This document shows, piece by piece, positions 8,344 to 18,476 of a stretch of 37,313 nt of DNA (its first letter is position 1; each line of letters starts with the position of its first letter). The notes beneath the pieces are model-generated. The model did not search any database and was not told the origin of the DNA. It was given only the letters and a program-made list of their open reading frames with translations. The position numbers and the translations under genes were made by a program. Origin of the DNA: Bacteroidales bacterium (GTDB taxonomy: Bacteria > Bacteroidota > Bacteroidia > Bacteroidales > VadinHA17); assembly GCA_003141415.1 (NCBI GenBank), contig PLLX01000122.1, forward strand, positions 1-37,313, in the 5' to 3' direction.

Positions 8344-9414
8344 ATGCAAGATATGGATTTGGAAGAAAGAATAAAATCATTTGCATTACTAGGGGAGACT
8401 CTTCGGAACTCCCTGAAAGGTAATTATGTAACAAATGTAGTGACCGATCGCGACCAGTCACTGCTTAATATATTGATAGCCAATCAGCATAAGCATAACC
8501 CCTGGTTCACACCTGAAAATGTAAGAAGGGCAATAACTGCAATAGCAGAAGAACTCACAGAAGAAAACCTGATCAGATGGACGGATGCCTATCCCGGACT
8601 CCGTAAGAGGACAAATCCTTTCAGGGTTGGGGTAATAATGGCAGGCAATATACCACTCGCAGGTTTTCACGACTTTCTTTCAGTACTTATGACCGGAAAT
8701 AATCTCATCGCCAAAACAAGCTCAAAAGATTATGAACTTATTAATTATTTGAGCAATATCCTCCGCACCATCAACCCCTCTTTTAGGAATAAAATTAAAT
8801 TTACGGAAGGTACTCTTTCAAATTTTGACGCTATTATTGCTACAGGCAGTGATAACAGTTCAAGGTACTTTGATTATTATTTTCGTAAATATCCGAATAT
8901 AATAAGGAAGAACAGAAATAGTATAGCTATTATTGAAGGAGATGAAACTGGCGATGAACTTGAGGCTCTTGGAACCGATATCTTCTCATATTTTGGGCTC
9001 GGATGCAGAAATGTATCAAAGGTCTATATTCCTGAAGGATATGACTTATTGACAATATTAAGGCACTGGAACAGTTTTATGGGAGTTATCAATCATCAAA
9101 AATATGCGAACAATTACGATTTCAATAAAGCTGTTTACTTGGTTAATAAAGAGATTTTTTACGATGCAGGTTATCTCTTATTGAAAGAGGATAACAAAAT
9201 TTCATCTCCTGTTTCTGTACTTTATTATGAATATTATGAATCTCAATATGCTGTAAAACAGCAAACAGAGCTCCTAAAAAAAAAAATTCAGTGTGTTGTA
9301 GGCAAACATAACATTCCGTTTGGTAAAGCTCAGTTGCCTCATCTATGGGATTATGCCGATGGAATTGATACAATAGAATTTCTTCTAAAAAAAAAATTAG
9401 CCGGAATATTGTAA
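8344..9414 (+). CDS. LuxC-like acyl-CoA reductase
   Basis: 356 residues from the ATG at 8344 (alternative ATG at 8353). Members of the LuxC/acyl-CoA reductase family (PF05893) have an aldehyde-dehydrogenase fold and reduce an acyl-CoA or acyl-enzyme to an aldehyde with NADPH. Seen here: RVGVIMAGNIPLAGFHD (nucleotide-binding start), NLIAKTSSKD, and the active-site region FGLGCRNVSKVY with the likely nucleophile Cys221. An in-frame ATG at 8299 overlaps the promoter and the terminator of the previous gene, so it is not used. It is followed closely (42 bases) by the pRiA4b-like gene and miaA. The physiological substrate is not known in Bacteroidota that make no light. Confidence 0.85.
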   Translation: MQDMDLEERIKSFALLGETLRNSLKGNYVTNVVTDRDQSLLNILIANQHKHNPWFTPENVRRAITAIAEELTEENLIRWTDAYPGLRKRTNPFRVGVIMAGNIPLAGFHDFLSVLMTGNNLIAKTSSKDYELINYLSNILRTINPSFRNKIKFTEGTLSNFDAIIATGSDNSSRYFDYYFRKYPNIIRKNRNSIAIIEGDETGDELEALGTDIFSYFGLGCRNVSKVYIPEGYDLLTILRHWNSFMGVINHQKYANNYDFNKAVYLVNKEIFYDAGYLLLKEDNKISSPVSVLYYEYYESQYAVKQQTELLKKKIQCVVGKHNIPFGKAQLPHLWDYADGIDTIEFLLKKKLAGIL

Positions 9415-9456
9415 TCTAAAAAATATTATATTGCACCTCTTGAATTAATACATATT

Positions 9457-10014
9457 ATGGTTTACAAATTTGTAGTGTTATCAGATGAAGATGAGTCATT
9501 TGTCAGGGAATTTGAGTTTCTTGATACACATACCTTAATGGATTTTCATAATCAGATTCAAGACGAATTGGAGTTTGATAAATCACAGATGGCTTCATTT
9601 TTTATGGCAACAGACAATTGGGAGAAGGAGGAAGAATTCACTCTTTTTGATATGGGTACCGGTTCTTCCACGATGGAAGTCGCTGTTCTGGAAGATATTA
9701 TTTTCCGCAAAAACCAGAAGTTACTTTATGTATTCGATTTTTTTAATGAAAGATCTCTATTTGTTGAATATACCGGTGAGGTAAAAGAAATTGATGGTCG
9801 TGAATATCCATCCTGCACAAATTCAAAAGGAATCCCTCCCAAACAGGTAATATTTGGTGGTACGGCACGGAAACTTTATAACAATATTGTAGTTTCGGTT
9901 GATGATGATGATGAGGACGAACCTGAAGTTGATGATCTTTTCCTTAACGGAGATGACGAAGAAACTCTTCCTGATTTCGAAAATATTGAAAACCTGAACG
10001 AGGACGAAGAATAG
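9457..10014 (+). CDS. Plasmid pRiA4b ORF-3-like protein
   Basis: 185 residues. The N-terminal 150 resemble the pRiA4b ORF-3-like (IS1096/TnpR-like passenger) family: VYKFVVLSDEDESFVREFEF at the start (strand-helix), WEKEEEFTLFDMG, and the LLYVFDFFNERSLFVE core with the characteristic Tyr/Asp-Phe pattern. The C-terminal 40 residues are very acidic (runs of Asp/Glu). Function is unknown despite the mobile-element name; in Bacteroidota it is usually a stable chromosomal gene. It lies 42 bases after the acyl-CoA reductase gene and 21 bases before miaA, so the three probably form one transcript. Confidence 0.8.
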   Translation: MVYKFVVLSDEDESFVREFEFLDTHTLMDFHNQIQDELEFDKSQMASFFMATDNWEKEEEFTLFDMGTGSSTMEVAVLEDIIFRKNQKLLYVFDFFNERSLFVEYTGEVKEIDGREYPSCTNSKGIPPKQVIFGGTARKLYNNIVVSVDDDDEDEPEVDDLFLNGDDEETLPDFENIENLNEDEE

Positions 10015-10035
10015 TCTTCCGGGGCTCAAATTCCA

Positions 10036-10950
10036 ATGAAGAATTTTCTTATAGTTTTGCTTGGTCCGACCGGGGTCGGCAAAACAGATATTTCTATTGA
10101 TATTGCCAGCAATTTTAAATGTGAAATTATATCGGCTGACTCAAGGCAATTCTTCAGGGAAATGAAAATCGGCACTGCAGTTCCTACTGAATTGCAACTT
10201 GAAAAAATAAAACATCACTTTATAAGATTCTTATCTGTAAAAGATTATTACAGCTCTAGTCTTTTCGAAAGAGACGTCCTTGAACTTCTTCCAGAGCTTT
10301 TCTCCAAAAATAATGTAGTTCTGATGTCCGGTGGATCAGGAATGTATATCGATGCTGTTTGTAGTGGTATTGACGATATACCTGACGTTGATCCGTCTGT
10401 CAGGGAGAAATACATTACCAGATACAGGGAAGAGGGAATCGAAAGGCTGAGAGAAACCTTAAAACTACTTGATCCTGAATATTATGCAATAGTTGATCGG
10501 AATAATTATAAACGGATAATCAGAGCTCTCGAGATTTGTGAAACAGCTGACAGACCATATTCGTCTTTCCTTAAAAAGCAAAAAAAAGAAAGAGACTTCG
10601 TGATAATTAAAATTGGACTTGAGAGACCCCGGGAAGATCTCTATAAAAGGATTAATTCCAGGGTTGATGATATGATTAGACGCGGCCTGGAAGAAGAAGC
10701 ACAGCGACTTTATAAATTCAGAAACCTGAATGCACTGAATAGCGTTGGCTATAAAGAATTTTTTGATCTTTTTGAAGGGAAAATATCATGGGAGAAAGCA
10801 ATAGAACTCATAAAAAGGAATAGTCGGCGGTATGCAAAAAGGCAATTGACCTGGTGGGGTAAGGATAAAGAAATCAAATGGTTTGGACCTGAAAAGGTGA
10901 AGGAGATAATCGAATATTGCTCAGTGAGATGCACCCCCTTTCCTGTTTAA
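10036..10950 (+). CDS. miaA: tRNA dimethylallyltransferase
   Basis: Transfers the dimethylallyl group to the N6 of adenosine 37 in tRNAs that read codons starting with U. 304 residues, the normal size. The P-loop GPTGVGKTD is at residues 9-17, followed by ISADSRQFFREMKIGTA, GGSGMYIDA and RVDDMIRRGLEEEA, all typical of MiaA, and YAKRQLTWW near the C-terminus. It is the third gene of a probable operon with the acyl-CoA reductase and the pRiA4b-like gene, and converges with rpe, whose stop codon is 3 bases away. Confidence 0.97.
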   Translation: MKNFLIVLLGPTGVGKTDISIDIASNFKCEIISADSRQFFREMKIGTAVPTELQLEKIKHHFIRFLSVKDYYSSSLFERDVLELLPELFSKNNVVLMSGGSGMYIDAVCSGIDDIPDVDPSVREKYITRYREEGIERLRETLKLLDPEYYAIVDRNNYKRIIRALEICETADRPYSSFLKKQKKERDFVIIKIGLERPREDLYKRINSRVDDMIRRGLEEEAQRLYKFRNLNALNSVGYKEFFDLFEGKISWEKAIELIKRNSRRYAKRQLTWWGKDKEIKWFGPEKVKEIIEYCSVRCTPFPV

Positions 10951-10953
10951 CTC

Positions 10954-11607
10954 TTAAATCAGTCTTTTTAATTTCCGTATCATCGCTGACGGATTAGCGG
11001 AACTAAAAACAGAACTGCCGGCGATCAGAACATTAACGCCTGACTCAATGAGTTTTGTAGCATTCGAGATATTGATGCCACCATCGACTTCAATTAAAAC
11101 GTTATAACCACCTCTGTCAATCATTGTACGTAGTTCAGTTATTTTATTATAACTCTCCTTGATAAATAATTGTCCGCCGAAACCAGGATTAACCGTCATA
11201 ATAAGTACCAGGTCGATATATGGAAGTATATTCTTAAGAAGTAAAACGGGAGTATGAGGGTTTATTGCAACTCCAGCTTTCATTCCCAGGTTTCGTATTT
11301 CAGTTACTGTCCGGTTCAAATGTGTACATGCTTCATATTGAACAGTCAGGTTATTCGCACCGGCTTCGCAGAATTGAGTCAGATATCGGTCGGGATCAAT
11401 TATCATCAGATGAACATCGAGAGGTTTTGCCGCAACTTTTTTTACAGCCTTTATAACCGGGAATCCGAATGATATATTTGGTACAAAAACGCCATCCATG
11501 ATATCGAGGTGAACCCAGTCGGCTTCACTTCTGTTTATCATAGTGACTTCATGTTCGAGATTGGCAAAATCTGCTGCCAGCAGTGAGGGTGATACCAGGT
11601 GGTCCAT
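10954..11607 (-). CDS. rpe: Ribulose-phosphate 3-epimerase
   Basis: Interconverts ribulose 5-phosphate and xylulose 5-phosphate in the pentose phosphate pathway. 217 residues forming a TIM barrel: SPSLLAADFANLE, WVHLDIMDGVFVPNISFG (metal-binding His and catalytic Asp), DVHLMI (metal-binding His), VNPGFGGQ, and EVDGGI (second catalytic Asp) with the phosphate-binding IAGSSVF near the end. It follows rpoD on the same strand after 34 bases and may be read through from it. Confidence 0.97.
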   Translation of the reverse strand: MDHLVSPSLLAADFANLEHEVTMINRSEADWVHLDIMDGVFVPNISFGFPVIKAVKKVAAKPLDVHLMIIDPDRYLTQFCEAGANNLTVQYEACTHLNRTVTEIRNLGMKAGVAINPHTPVLLLKNILPYIDLVLIMTVNPGFGGQLFIKESYNKITELRTMIDRGGYNVLIEVDGGINISNATKLIESGVNVLIAGSSVFSSANPSAMIRKLKRLI

Positions 11608-11641
11608 TTAAGATTATTTTGGCAAATATAGAAACAAATTA

Positions 11642-12505
11642 TTATCCGAGGTACGATTTCAGTATTCTGCAACGTGTTGTAAACTGAATCCTTTTGATAG
11701 CTTTTTCCTTAATTTGCCTGACCCTTTCACGGGTAAGGCTCAACTCCTCGCCTATCTCCTCGAGAGTATAAGGATGTTTCATACCTAAACCAAAATATAA
11801 TTTCAAAACCTTTGATTCACGTGGTGAGAGAGTGCTGAGTGCCCTTTCTATCTCATATGCAAGTGATTCGTTTATAAGGTTTTTATCGGGACTGGGAGTA
11901 TCAGCGCTCTGCAGGACATCGTACATGTTATTATCCTCTTCTGAACTTATAGGAGCATCCATGCTGACAGTACGTCCATTAGTTTTCAACGCATCCTTTA
12001 CCTCTTCAGGTATCATCTCGAGTATTTCAGCTATCTCCTGCGATGAGGGTTCCCTCTCATATTCCTGTTCAAGTCGTGCAAAAGCTCTGTTTATCCGGTT
12101 AATTGATCCAATCTTATTTACGGGGAGCCGAACGATCCTGGCCTGTTCTGCAAGAGCCTGAAGGATTGCTTGTCTAATCCACCATACAGCATAAGAGATG
12201 AATTTAAATCCTCTTGTCTCATCAAAACGCTGGGCTGCTTTCATCAAACCAAGATTGCCCTCGTTTATAAGATCAGGCAGACTCATTCCCTGGTTTTGAT
12301 ACTGTTTTGCGACAGATACTACAAAACGAAGATTAGCTTTGACAAGTTTTCTCAGAGCTTCAGTTTCACCCGATTTAATCCTCCTGGCAAGTATCACTTC
12401 TTCTTCAGGTGAAATAAGATCTACTCTTCCAATCTCCTGGAGATATTTATCCAGCGATGGAGTGTCACGATTAGTAACCTGTTTTGTTATCTTAAGCTGA
12501 CGCAT
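11642..12505 (-). CDS. rpoD: Primary sigma factor RpoD (short Bacteroidetes type)
   Basis: Housekeeping sigma-70 factor. 287 residues, lacking the long region 1.1 and non-conserved insert of the E. coli protein, as in other Bacteroidota. Region 1.2 is at about 15-50 ([18 protein letters not shown]), region 2 at about 60-125 ([38 protein letters not shown]), region 3 follows, and region 4 ends the protein ([16 protein letters not shown] and the helix-turn-helix [14 protein letters not shown]). It would recognise the TTTG/TAnnTTTG promoters seen here. A promoter of that type stands about 130 bases upstream. Confidence 0.97.
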   Translation of the reverse strand: MRQLKITKQVTNRDTPSLDKYLQEIGRVDLISPEEEVILARRIKSGETEALRKLVKANLRFVVSVAKQYQNQGMSLPDLINEGNLGLMKAAQRFDETRGFKFISYAVWWIRQAILQALAEQARIVRLPVNKIGSINRINRAFARLEQEYEREPSSQEIAEILEMIPEEVKDALKTNGRTVSMDAPISSEEDNNMYDVLQSADTPSPDKNLINESLAYEIERALSTLSPRESKVLKLYFGLGMKHPYTLEEIGEELSLTRERVRQIKEKAIKRIQFTTRCRILKSYLG

Positions 12506-12861
12506 TTACTGGCCAGTTTTTAGTTTTTCGGAGAAAGATCAGGCAATAGGTACAATTTTACTAAAAAAAAAACGACTACACAACATAAAATACTAATTTA
12601 TTTTTGGAAAATAATAGTTTTTTAGTAAATTGCAAAGTTATTTTACATATTGAATGTCAAATTATTATTTGATTTGATAAAATCCGTTGCATTTTTGGTA
12701 GCATTTATTAGGGAATATATTAGCAATTTTATTTAATATTGCAGCGGCTTTTAGGATATGTGAAATAGTTGTAGCATAATCCATCGGGTGCATTTTCATA
12801 TCTTGACCCGTGTTTCCAGCAAAATCATTAAAATCTCTTATATTCCATTTAACATTACAAT
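12506..12861. other. AT-rich divergent intergenic region between rpoD and rho
   Basis: A 356-base gap. It holds the probable rpoD promoter on the minus strand and therefore a leader of roughly 125 bases for rpoD. A poly-A run is near 12563. An 84-codon minus-strand reading frame (12665-12919) overlaps the rho start, has no recognisable features, and is judged spurious. I see no clear rho promoter and no RNA gene. Confidence 0.6.
12633..12661 (-). promoter_or_regulatory. Probable rpoD promoter
   Basis: On the minus strand TTTG (12661-12658), 17 bases, then TAACTTTG (12640-12633), matching the TAnnTTTG -7 element. Spacing is two bases shorter than the optimum. Confidence 0.5.
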
Positions 12862-14694
12862 ATGTACGACATTCTTGAGTTAAGTAAGAAACTGCTTCCT
12901 GAGTTAAAGGATATAGCAAAGGAACTTAAAATCAAAAAAGCAGAATCTTTGAAAAAGCAGGATTTAATATATAAAATCCTTGACCAGCAGGCAATTGAAG
13001 CCCCCGAAAACAATGTTCCACCTAAAATCGAAACAGAAGAAATACCATCTTCAACTGAGGTTAATAACCTGGAGTCTGATTTTGCTTTGAGAAGAGGAAA
13101 ACGTCCAAGGACATTAAAACCAGTAGTAAAAAGATCGATAGAATCTGTTATGTCTGTTTCACCGGATGGAGTTAAGAGACCAGAAACCAGACAAGGAGAT
13201 TGGCAGGAGCAGGTAAAAAAACCGGAAAAAGCTGATGACAAACCAGATCTGTTTAAAAATCCGGAACAGTTGCGTGACAATAAAAAAGCCCCAAAATGGA
13301 GAACTGATCAAAAACTTGAAGAGAAGAATGAAAGGAAGGACAGGTTTAACAGCGCTCCTGCCATCAGGTTTGAGAATAGCAGATCCGAACCTGTTGCAGA
13401 ACCTGTGATAGATAATTCGATTCCGATGCTTAATGGGGATACTCCTCTTGAAGAAACTAAGACATCTACCGATACTTATTTCGGCGATATCATAGTCGAA
13501 TCACCACAGGTAAAAGAGATTATTCATGAGACCATTCCCGTGAGAGAAGAGAAGAAAGAAAGACCATATGATTTTGAGGGCATAATATATAATACAGGCG
13601 TTCTTGAAATTATGCCTGATGGTTACGGATTTCTAAGATCTCCAGATTACAATTATCTTAATTCACCTGATGATATATATGTATCACAGTCCCAGATAAA
13701 ACTATTTGGTCTTAAGACAGGGGACACGATCAAAGGATCAATTCGTCCGCCAAAAGAAGGTGAAAAATATTTCCCTCTTATTAAGGTTGATGAAATCAAC
13801 GGCAGAAGTCCGGATTTTATCAGGGACCGGGTTCCTTTCGATTTTCTAACCCCCCTTTTCCCGGATGAGAAATTTACTCTCTGCCAGCCCGGAGAGGGAT
13901 CTTTATCAGTAAGGGTTATTGATATGTTCACCCCTATCGGTAAAGGACAACGCGGACTGATTGTAGCACAACCAAAAACAGGGAAAACAATTCTTCTTCA
14001 GGAAATTGCGAATGCAATAGCCAAATACCATCCGGAAGTTTACCTGATGATTTTACTTATAGATGAAAGACCTGAAGAGGTTACCGATATGGCAAGGAAT
14101 GTGAAGGCTGAAGTTATTGCTTCAACCTTTGACGAACCTGCAGAACGCCATTGCCGTGTTGCCAATATTGTGCTTGAAAAAGCTAAACGGCTTGTTGAGT
14201 GTGGTCATGATGTTGTAATTCTTCTTGACTCAATAACCAGGCTTGCAAGAGCTTTCAATACAACGGCCCCCGCTTCCGGAAAAGTATTATCAGGAGGTGT
14301 TGACTCAAATGCCCTTCATAAACCAAAGAGGTTTTTCGGCGCTGCCCGTAACATTGAAAACGGCGGGTCACTTACAATCCTTGCCACCGCACTTACTGAA
14401 ACAGGTTCAAAAATGGATGATGTCATCTTTGAGGAGTTTAAAGGTACAGGTAACATGGAATTACAGCTCGACCGTAAACTTTCAAACAGGAGGATATTCC
14501 CGTCAATTGATATACCTGCATCAAGCACACGTAGAGAAGATCTGCTTCTGAATAAAAACATACTTCAAAAGATATGGGTTTTGCGCAACTTCCTTACTGA
14601 TATGAACTCAGTTGAAGCTATGGAATTCCTTCGCGACAGGTTACTTCAGGCTAAGTCGAATGAAGAATTTCTGATATCAATGAATGGTGGATAA
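12862..14694 (+). CDS. rho: Transcription termination factor Rho with long N-terminal insertion
   Basis: Hexameric RNA helicase that ends transcription. 610 residues against about 420 in E. coli. The Rho N-terminal helical domain is at 1-45 ([22 protein letters not shown]), then about 190 residues of charged, low-complexity and probably disordered sequence rich in Lys, Glu, Pro and Asn, then the cold-shock RNA-binding domain (about 237-310, [15 protein letters not shown]), then the ATPase core with the P-loop AQPKTGKT (about 368-375), DERPEEV, and the Q- and R-loop region [22 protein letters not shown] disordered insertion at this place is known from Bacteroides Rho, where it drives condensate formation. 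It appears to be transcribed alone. Confidence 0.97.
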   Translation: MYDILELSKKLLPELKDIAKELKIKKAESLKKQDLIYKILDQQAIEAPENNVPPKIETEEIPSSTEVNNLESDFALRRGKRPRTLKPVVKRSIESVMSVSPDGVKRPETRQGDWQEQVKKPEKADDKPDLFKNPEQLRDNKKAPKWRTDQKLEEKNERKDRFNSAPAIRFENSRSEPVAEPVIDNSIPMLNGDTPLEETKTSTDTYFGDIIVESPQVKEIIHETIPVREEKKERPYDFEGIIYNTGVLEIMPDGYGFLRSPDYNYLNSPDDIYVSQSQIKLFGLKTGDTIKGSIRPPKEGEKYFPLIKVDEINGRSPDFIRDRVPFDFLTPLFPDEKFTLCQPGEGSLSVRVIDMFTPIGKGQRGLIVAQPKTGKTILLQEIANAIAKYHPEVYLMILLIDERPEEVTDMARNVKAEVIASTFDEPAERHCRVANIVLEKAKRLVECGHDVVILLDSITRLARAFNTTAPASGKVLSGGVDSNALHKPKRFFGAARNIENGGSLTILATALTETGSKMDDVIFEEFKGTGNMELQLDRKLSNRRIFPSIDIPASSTRREDLLLNKNILQKIWVLRNFLTDMNSVEAMEFLRDRLLQAKSNEEFLISMNGG

Positions 14695-14711
14695 CAATTA
14701 CGATATTTTTA

Positions 14712-14719
14712 TATTTTTG
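14712..14719 (+). promoter_or_regulatory. -7 promoter element for nifJ
   Basis: TATTTTTG, an exact TAnnTTTG match, 45 bases before the nifJ start and just after the rho stop. No well-placed TTTG is seen at -33, so the promoter may be non-canonical or activator-dependent. Confidence 0.4.
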
Positions 14720-14764
14720 CACTTTTTTTTTAAACATTCTTTTAAATCATATATATAAATCACA

Positions 14765-17700
14765 ATGGGAACAAAAAAATTTATAACATGCGACGGCAAT
14801 CAGGCCGCTGCGCATGTTGCATATATGTTTAGCGAAGTAGCTTGCATATATCCTATCACACCATCTTCTACCATGGCAGAATTCGTTGATGAATGGGCTG
14901 CCAACGGATTAAAGAACATTTTCGGAGAACAGGTTAAAGTAGTTGAGATGCAATCTGAAGCTGGCGCTGCAGGAGCATTACATGGCGCATTACAGACAGG
15001 TGCCCTGTGTTCAACATTCACATGCTCTCAGGGCTTACTTCTTATGATACCTAATATGTATAAGATTGCAGCAGAACTTCTTCCTGGAGTCTTTCACGTA
15101 AGCGCCCGAGCAATAGCCGCTCATGCACTTTCAATCTTTGGTGATCATAGCGATATTTATGCAACCCGTCAGACGGGTTTCGCAATGCTTGCCAGCGGAA
15201 GTGTACAGGAGATAATGGACCTTGCAGGTGTTGCTCACCTTTCAGCTATAAAATCAAGGATCCCATTCTTGCATTTCTTTGATGGGTTCCGTTCATCAGC
15301 CGAGGTTCAAAAGATCGAGTATCTTGAAATGGATGATCTGAAAAAACTTATCGATCTGGATGCACTAAGAAAATTCCGCGAAAATGCTTTGAATCCCGAG
15401 CATCCGGTTACAAGAGGTACAGCACAAAATCCAGACATCTTCTTTCAGGCAAAAGAGTCAATAAATAAGTTCTATGAACCTATTCCGGATATCGTTAATT
15501 CTTATATGGGTGAAATCACAAAACTTACCGGAAGAGACTACAAACCATTTAACTATTACGGCGCTCCCGATGCAGAGAATATAATTATTGCAATGGGTTC
15601 CGTTACAGAAACCACCAAGGAAACAATCGATTATCTAAGAGCAAAAGGAGAAAAAGTCGGGTTGATATCTGTTCATCTTTATCGTCCATTCTCTTCAAAA
15701 TACTTTTTTAATGTCTTCCCGAAATCTGTAAAGAGAATTTCGGTTCTTGAGAAAACTAAAGAGCCAGGAGCAAATGGAGAACCTCTTTATCTCGATATAA
15801 AAGAGATGTTCTACGACAGACAGGAAAGACCAATGATAGTAGGTGGTCGATTCGGTCTCAGTTCTAAAGATACTACCCCAAGTATGGTTCTCTCTGTTTT
15901 CGAGAACATGAAACTTGCTCAGCCAAAGAATCAGTTTACAGTAGGTATTGTAGACGATGTGACATTCAAATCTCTTCCAATTCTTCCTGAAATACACGTT
16001 GCCCTGCCGGGAACTTACTCAGCAAAATTCTACGGACTTGGTTCTGATGGAACTGTTGGTGCAAATAAGAACTCAATAAAAATCATCGGTGATTCCACAG
16101 ATAAATACTGCCAGGCATATTTCGCATACGACTCAAAAAAATCAGGTGGTATAACAACATCTCACCTTCGTTTTGGGGATCAGCCTATCCGTTCACCCTA
16201 TCTGGTCAACACACCTGACTTTGTAGCATGCCATGTTCCTTCATATCTTGATAAATATGATATGCTGAAAGGGTTAAAGAAAAACGGAACCTTTCTCCTC
16301 AACTCAATCTGGGATGCTGAAGAAACAAAAAAACGCCTTCCTGATCATATGAAGAAGTATATGGCTGAGAACCATATCAATTTCTATATTATCAATGCAA
16401 CTTTAATTGCAGAAGATCTCGGACTCGGAAACCGTACAAATACAATTATGCAGGCCGCATTCTTCAAAGTTGCTAATGTGATACCTTATGAAAAAGCCGA
16501 ATCAGAGATGAAAAAGGCTATTTATAAGAGCTATGGTAAAAAAGGCGAGGATGTTGTTAAGATGAACAATGCTGCCGTAGATAAAGGCAGTAATGTTGAA
16601 AAGGTTGAAATTCCTGAAGAATGGACAGGTATTAAAGTATCAAAAGCTGTTGATACACGTGATATTCCTGATTTCATTCGTGAAGTCATGGAACCAATAA
16701 ACTTCATGAAGGGTGATGATCTTCCTGTAAGTGCCTTTTCCGGCAGGGAAGATGGAACTTTCCCATCAGGCACCTCCCAATACGAAAAGCGTGGTATCGC
16801 AGTTAATGTTCCTGAATGGCAGCCAAATGAATGCATTCAGTGTAACCAGTGTTCTTATGTTTGCCCTCACGCAGTTATTCGTCCTTTCCTCTTAACTGAA
16901 GAAGAGTTAGCAACTGCACCAGCCGGAACAAAGACTATCAAAGGTATCCCCGGCGTTCTGAAACAATTCCAGTTCAGGATGCAGGTCAGCGTACTTGACT
17001 GTACCGGTTGTGGCAATTGTGCCGATGTATGTCCTTCAAAGAATAAGGCATTAATCATGAAACCACTCGAGTCGCAACTTGAAGAAGTTCCACTCTGGAC
17101 CTATATGCATGAAAAAGTTGGTTATAAAGATACAATTGTTGATAAATTTGTTAACGTTAAGAACAGTCAGTTTGCTCAGCCATTGTTCGAATTCTCCGGA
17201 GCCTGTGCCGGTTGTGGTGAAACACCTTATATAAAAGCAATCACACAGCTTTTCGGTGACAGGATGATCGTTTCCAATGCAACCGGATGTTCATCAATAT
17301 ACGGAGGCTCTGCTCCTTCTACACCTTACACACATAATAAAAATGGTCAGGGACCAGCCTGGGCCAATTCGTTGTTTGAGGACAATGCCGAGTACGGATT
17401 TGGTTTATCTCTTGGTGCTTCAAAACTGAGGGACCGCATCGCACTTCGTATGACTGGAGCTCTTGCTGATGGTTCTGTAAGTACTAAAACCAGAGCCATT
17501 TTTGAAGAGTGGCTTAAAGGAAAAGACAATGCTGTGGCTTCGAAAATAGCATCTGCAAAAGTGATTGAAGTCTGCTCTAAAGAAAAATCAGAGGTTGCGA
17601 AAGAGATCCTTAGTCTGAAACAATACCTCATCAAAAAATCTCATTGGATCTTTGGAGGTGACGGTTGGGCCTATGATATTGGTTATGGTGGACTTGATCA

Positions 17701-18319
17701 GGTTATAGCTTCAGGAGAAGATGTAAATATTCTTGTGCTCGACACAGAGGTTTATTCCAACACCGGAGGTCAGGCGTCAAAGGCAACACCTGCCGGAGCC
17801 GTTGCAAAATTTGCTGCTTCAGGGAAAAAAATCCGCAAAAAAGATCTTGGCATGATGGCTATGAGTTACGGTTATGTTTATGTTGCACAGGTTGCAATGG
17901 GTTCAAGTAACTCGCAGTATTTAAAAGCAATAAAAGAAGCAGAAGCTTATCATGGACCTTCGCTCATAATCGCTTATGCACCATGTATTAACCATGGTTT
18001 AAGAGATGGAATGGGTAAAACCCAGTCTGAAACAAAACATGCTGTTGAGGCAGGTTACTGGCACCTTTACAGGTTTAATCCGCTTCTTGAAAATGAAGGG
18101 AAGAACCCTTTCATATTAGATTCCAAAGAACCTGACTGGTCGAAGTTCCAGGACTTCCTGAAGTCGGAAGTACGCTATTCATCACTTACGAAAGCATTCC
18201 CGGGCGAAGCTGATATACTTTTCAAAGCAGCCGAGGAGAATGCCAAATGGAGGTACAAATCATATCAGCGAATGGCTGCAATGGAATTTGCACCTGCTGA
18301 GGAAACAAAGACTGAATAA
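14765..18319 (+). CDS. nifJ: Pyruvate:ferredoxin (flavodoxin) oxidoreductase
   Basis: Converts pyruvate and CoA to acetyl-CoA and CO2 with reduction of ferredoxin; a central anaerobic enzyme. 1184 residues as a single chain, the normal homodimeric form. The pyruvate-binding domain starts at the N-terminus (YPITPSSTMAE, then EMQSEAGAAGALHGAL), followed by domain II, the gamma domain (about 415-630), the two 4Fe-4S motifs CIQCNQCSYVCPH (from Cys690) and CTGCGNCADVCPSK (from Cys746), the third-cluster CAGCGE (from Cys814), and the thiamine-diphosphate domain (GDGWAYDIGYGG, LDTEVYSNTGGQ). The enzyme is oxygen-sensitive, which supports an anaerobic lifestyle. A terminator follows. Confidence 0.98.
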   Translation: MGTKKFITCDGNQAAAHVAYMFSEVACIYPITPSSTMAEFVDEWAANGLKNIFGEQVKVVEMQSEAGAAGALHGALQTGALCSTFTCSQGLLLMIPNMYKIAAELLPGVFHVSARAIAAHALSIFGDHSDIYATRQTGFAMLASGSVQEIMDLAGVAHLSAIKSRIPFLHFFDGFRSSAEVQKIEYLEMDDLKKLIDLDALRKFRENALNPEHPVTRGTAQNPDIFFQAKESINKFYEPIPDIVNSYMGEITKLTGRDYKPFNYYGAPDAENIIIAMGSVTETTKETIDYLRAKGEKVGLISVHLYRPFSSKYFFNVFPKSVKRISVLEKTKEPGANGEPLYLDIKEMFYDRQERPMIVGGRFGLSSKDTTPSMVLSVFENMKLAQPKNQFTVGIVDDVTFKSLPILPEIHVALPGTYSAKFYGLGSDGTVGANKNSIKIIGDSTDKYCQAYFAYDSKKSGGITTSHLRFGDQPIRSPYLVNTPDFVACHVPSYLDKYDMLKGLKKNGTFLLNSIWDAEETKKRLPDHMKKYMAENHINFYIINATLIAEDLGLGNRTNTIMQAAFFKVANVIPYEKAESEMKKAIYKSYGKKGEDVVKMNNAAVDKGSNVEKVEIPEEWTGIKVSKAVDTRDIPDFIREVMEPINFMKGDDLPVSAFSGREDGTFPSGTSQYEKRGIAVNVPEWQPNECIQCNQCSYVCPHAVIRPFLLTEEELATAPAGTKTIKGIPGVLKQFQFRMQVSVLDCTGCGNCADVCPSKNKALIMKPLESQLEEVPLWTYMHEKVGYKDTIVDKFVNVKNSQFAQPLFEFSGACAGCGETPYIKAITQLFGDRMIVSNATGCSSIYGGSAPSTPYTHNKNGQGPAWANSLFEDNAEYGFGLSLGASKLRDRIALRMTGALADGSVSTKTRAIFEEWLKGKDNAVASKIASAKVIEVCSKEKSEVAKEILSLKQYLIKKSHWIFGGDGWAYDIGYGGLDQVIASGEDVNILVLDTEVYSNTGGQASKATPAGAVAKFAASGKKIRKKDLGMMAMSYGYVYVAQVAMGSSNSQYLKAIKEAEAYHGPSLIIAYAPCINHGLRDGMGKTQSETKHAVEAGYWHLYRFNPLLENEGKNPFILDSKEPDWSKFQDFLKSEVRYSSLTKAFPGEADILFKAAEENAKWRYKSYQRMAAMEFAPAEETKTE

Positions 18320-18338
18320 GAATTAGTTCAAAATAAAG

Positions 18339-18367
18339 AAAGCCATCCTGAGGGGGTGGCTTTTTTT
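18339..18367 (+). terminator. Rho-independent terminator of nifJ
   Basis: AAAGCCA (18339-18345) pairs with TGGCTTT (18357-18363), with extra inner C-G pairs possible, and the right arm runs into T7. Confidence 0.8.
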
Positions 18368-18373
18368 GCGCGG

Positions 18374-18432
18374 GGCGCAGGGCATGGGGCACAGCGAAAA
18401 GCAAAACCAGGCCATGTGCCCTGAGCTCTGTG
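18374..18432. repeat. 7-bp-phased GC-rich repeat in two opposed halves
   Basis: GGCGCAG, GGCATGG, GGCACAG (18374-18394) are three heptamers in phase. About 17 bases on, CCATGTG, CCCTGAG, CTCTGTG (18412-18432) form an imperfect reverse complement of the same pattern. The GC content is far above the flanks. It lies between the nifJ terminator and the ruvX promoter. Confidence 0.55.
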
Positions 18433-18452
18433 CAAATTGTAAATAATATTCG

Positions 18453-18460
18453 TACTTTTG
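18453..18460 (+). promoter_or_regulatory. -7 promoter element for ruvX-def
   Basis: TACTTTTG matches TAnnTTTG, 16 bases before the ruvX start. No -33 match at the proper distance. Confidence 0.4.
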
Positions 18461-18476
18461 CTCCCTTATAAATATT

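Noticed and set aside
12665-12919. Minus-strand open frame of 84 codons upstream of and overlapping rho
   Set aside because: It overlaps the rho start, has no signal, domain or plausible neighbours, and the region holds the rpoD promoter.
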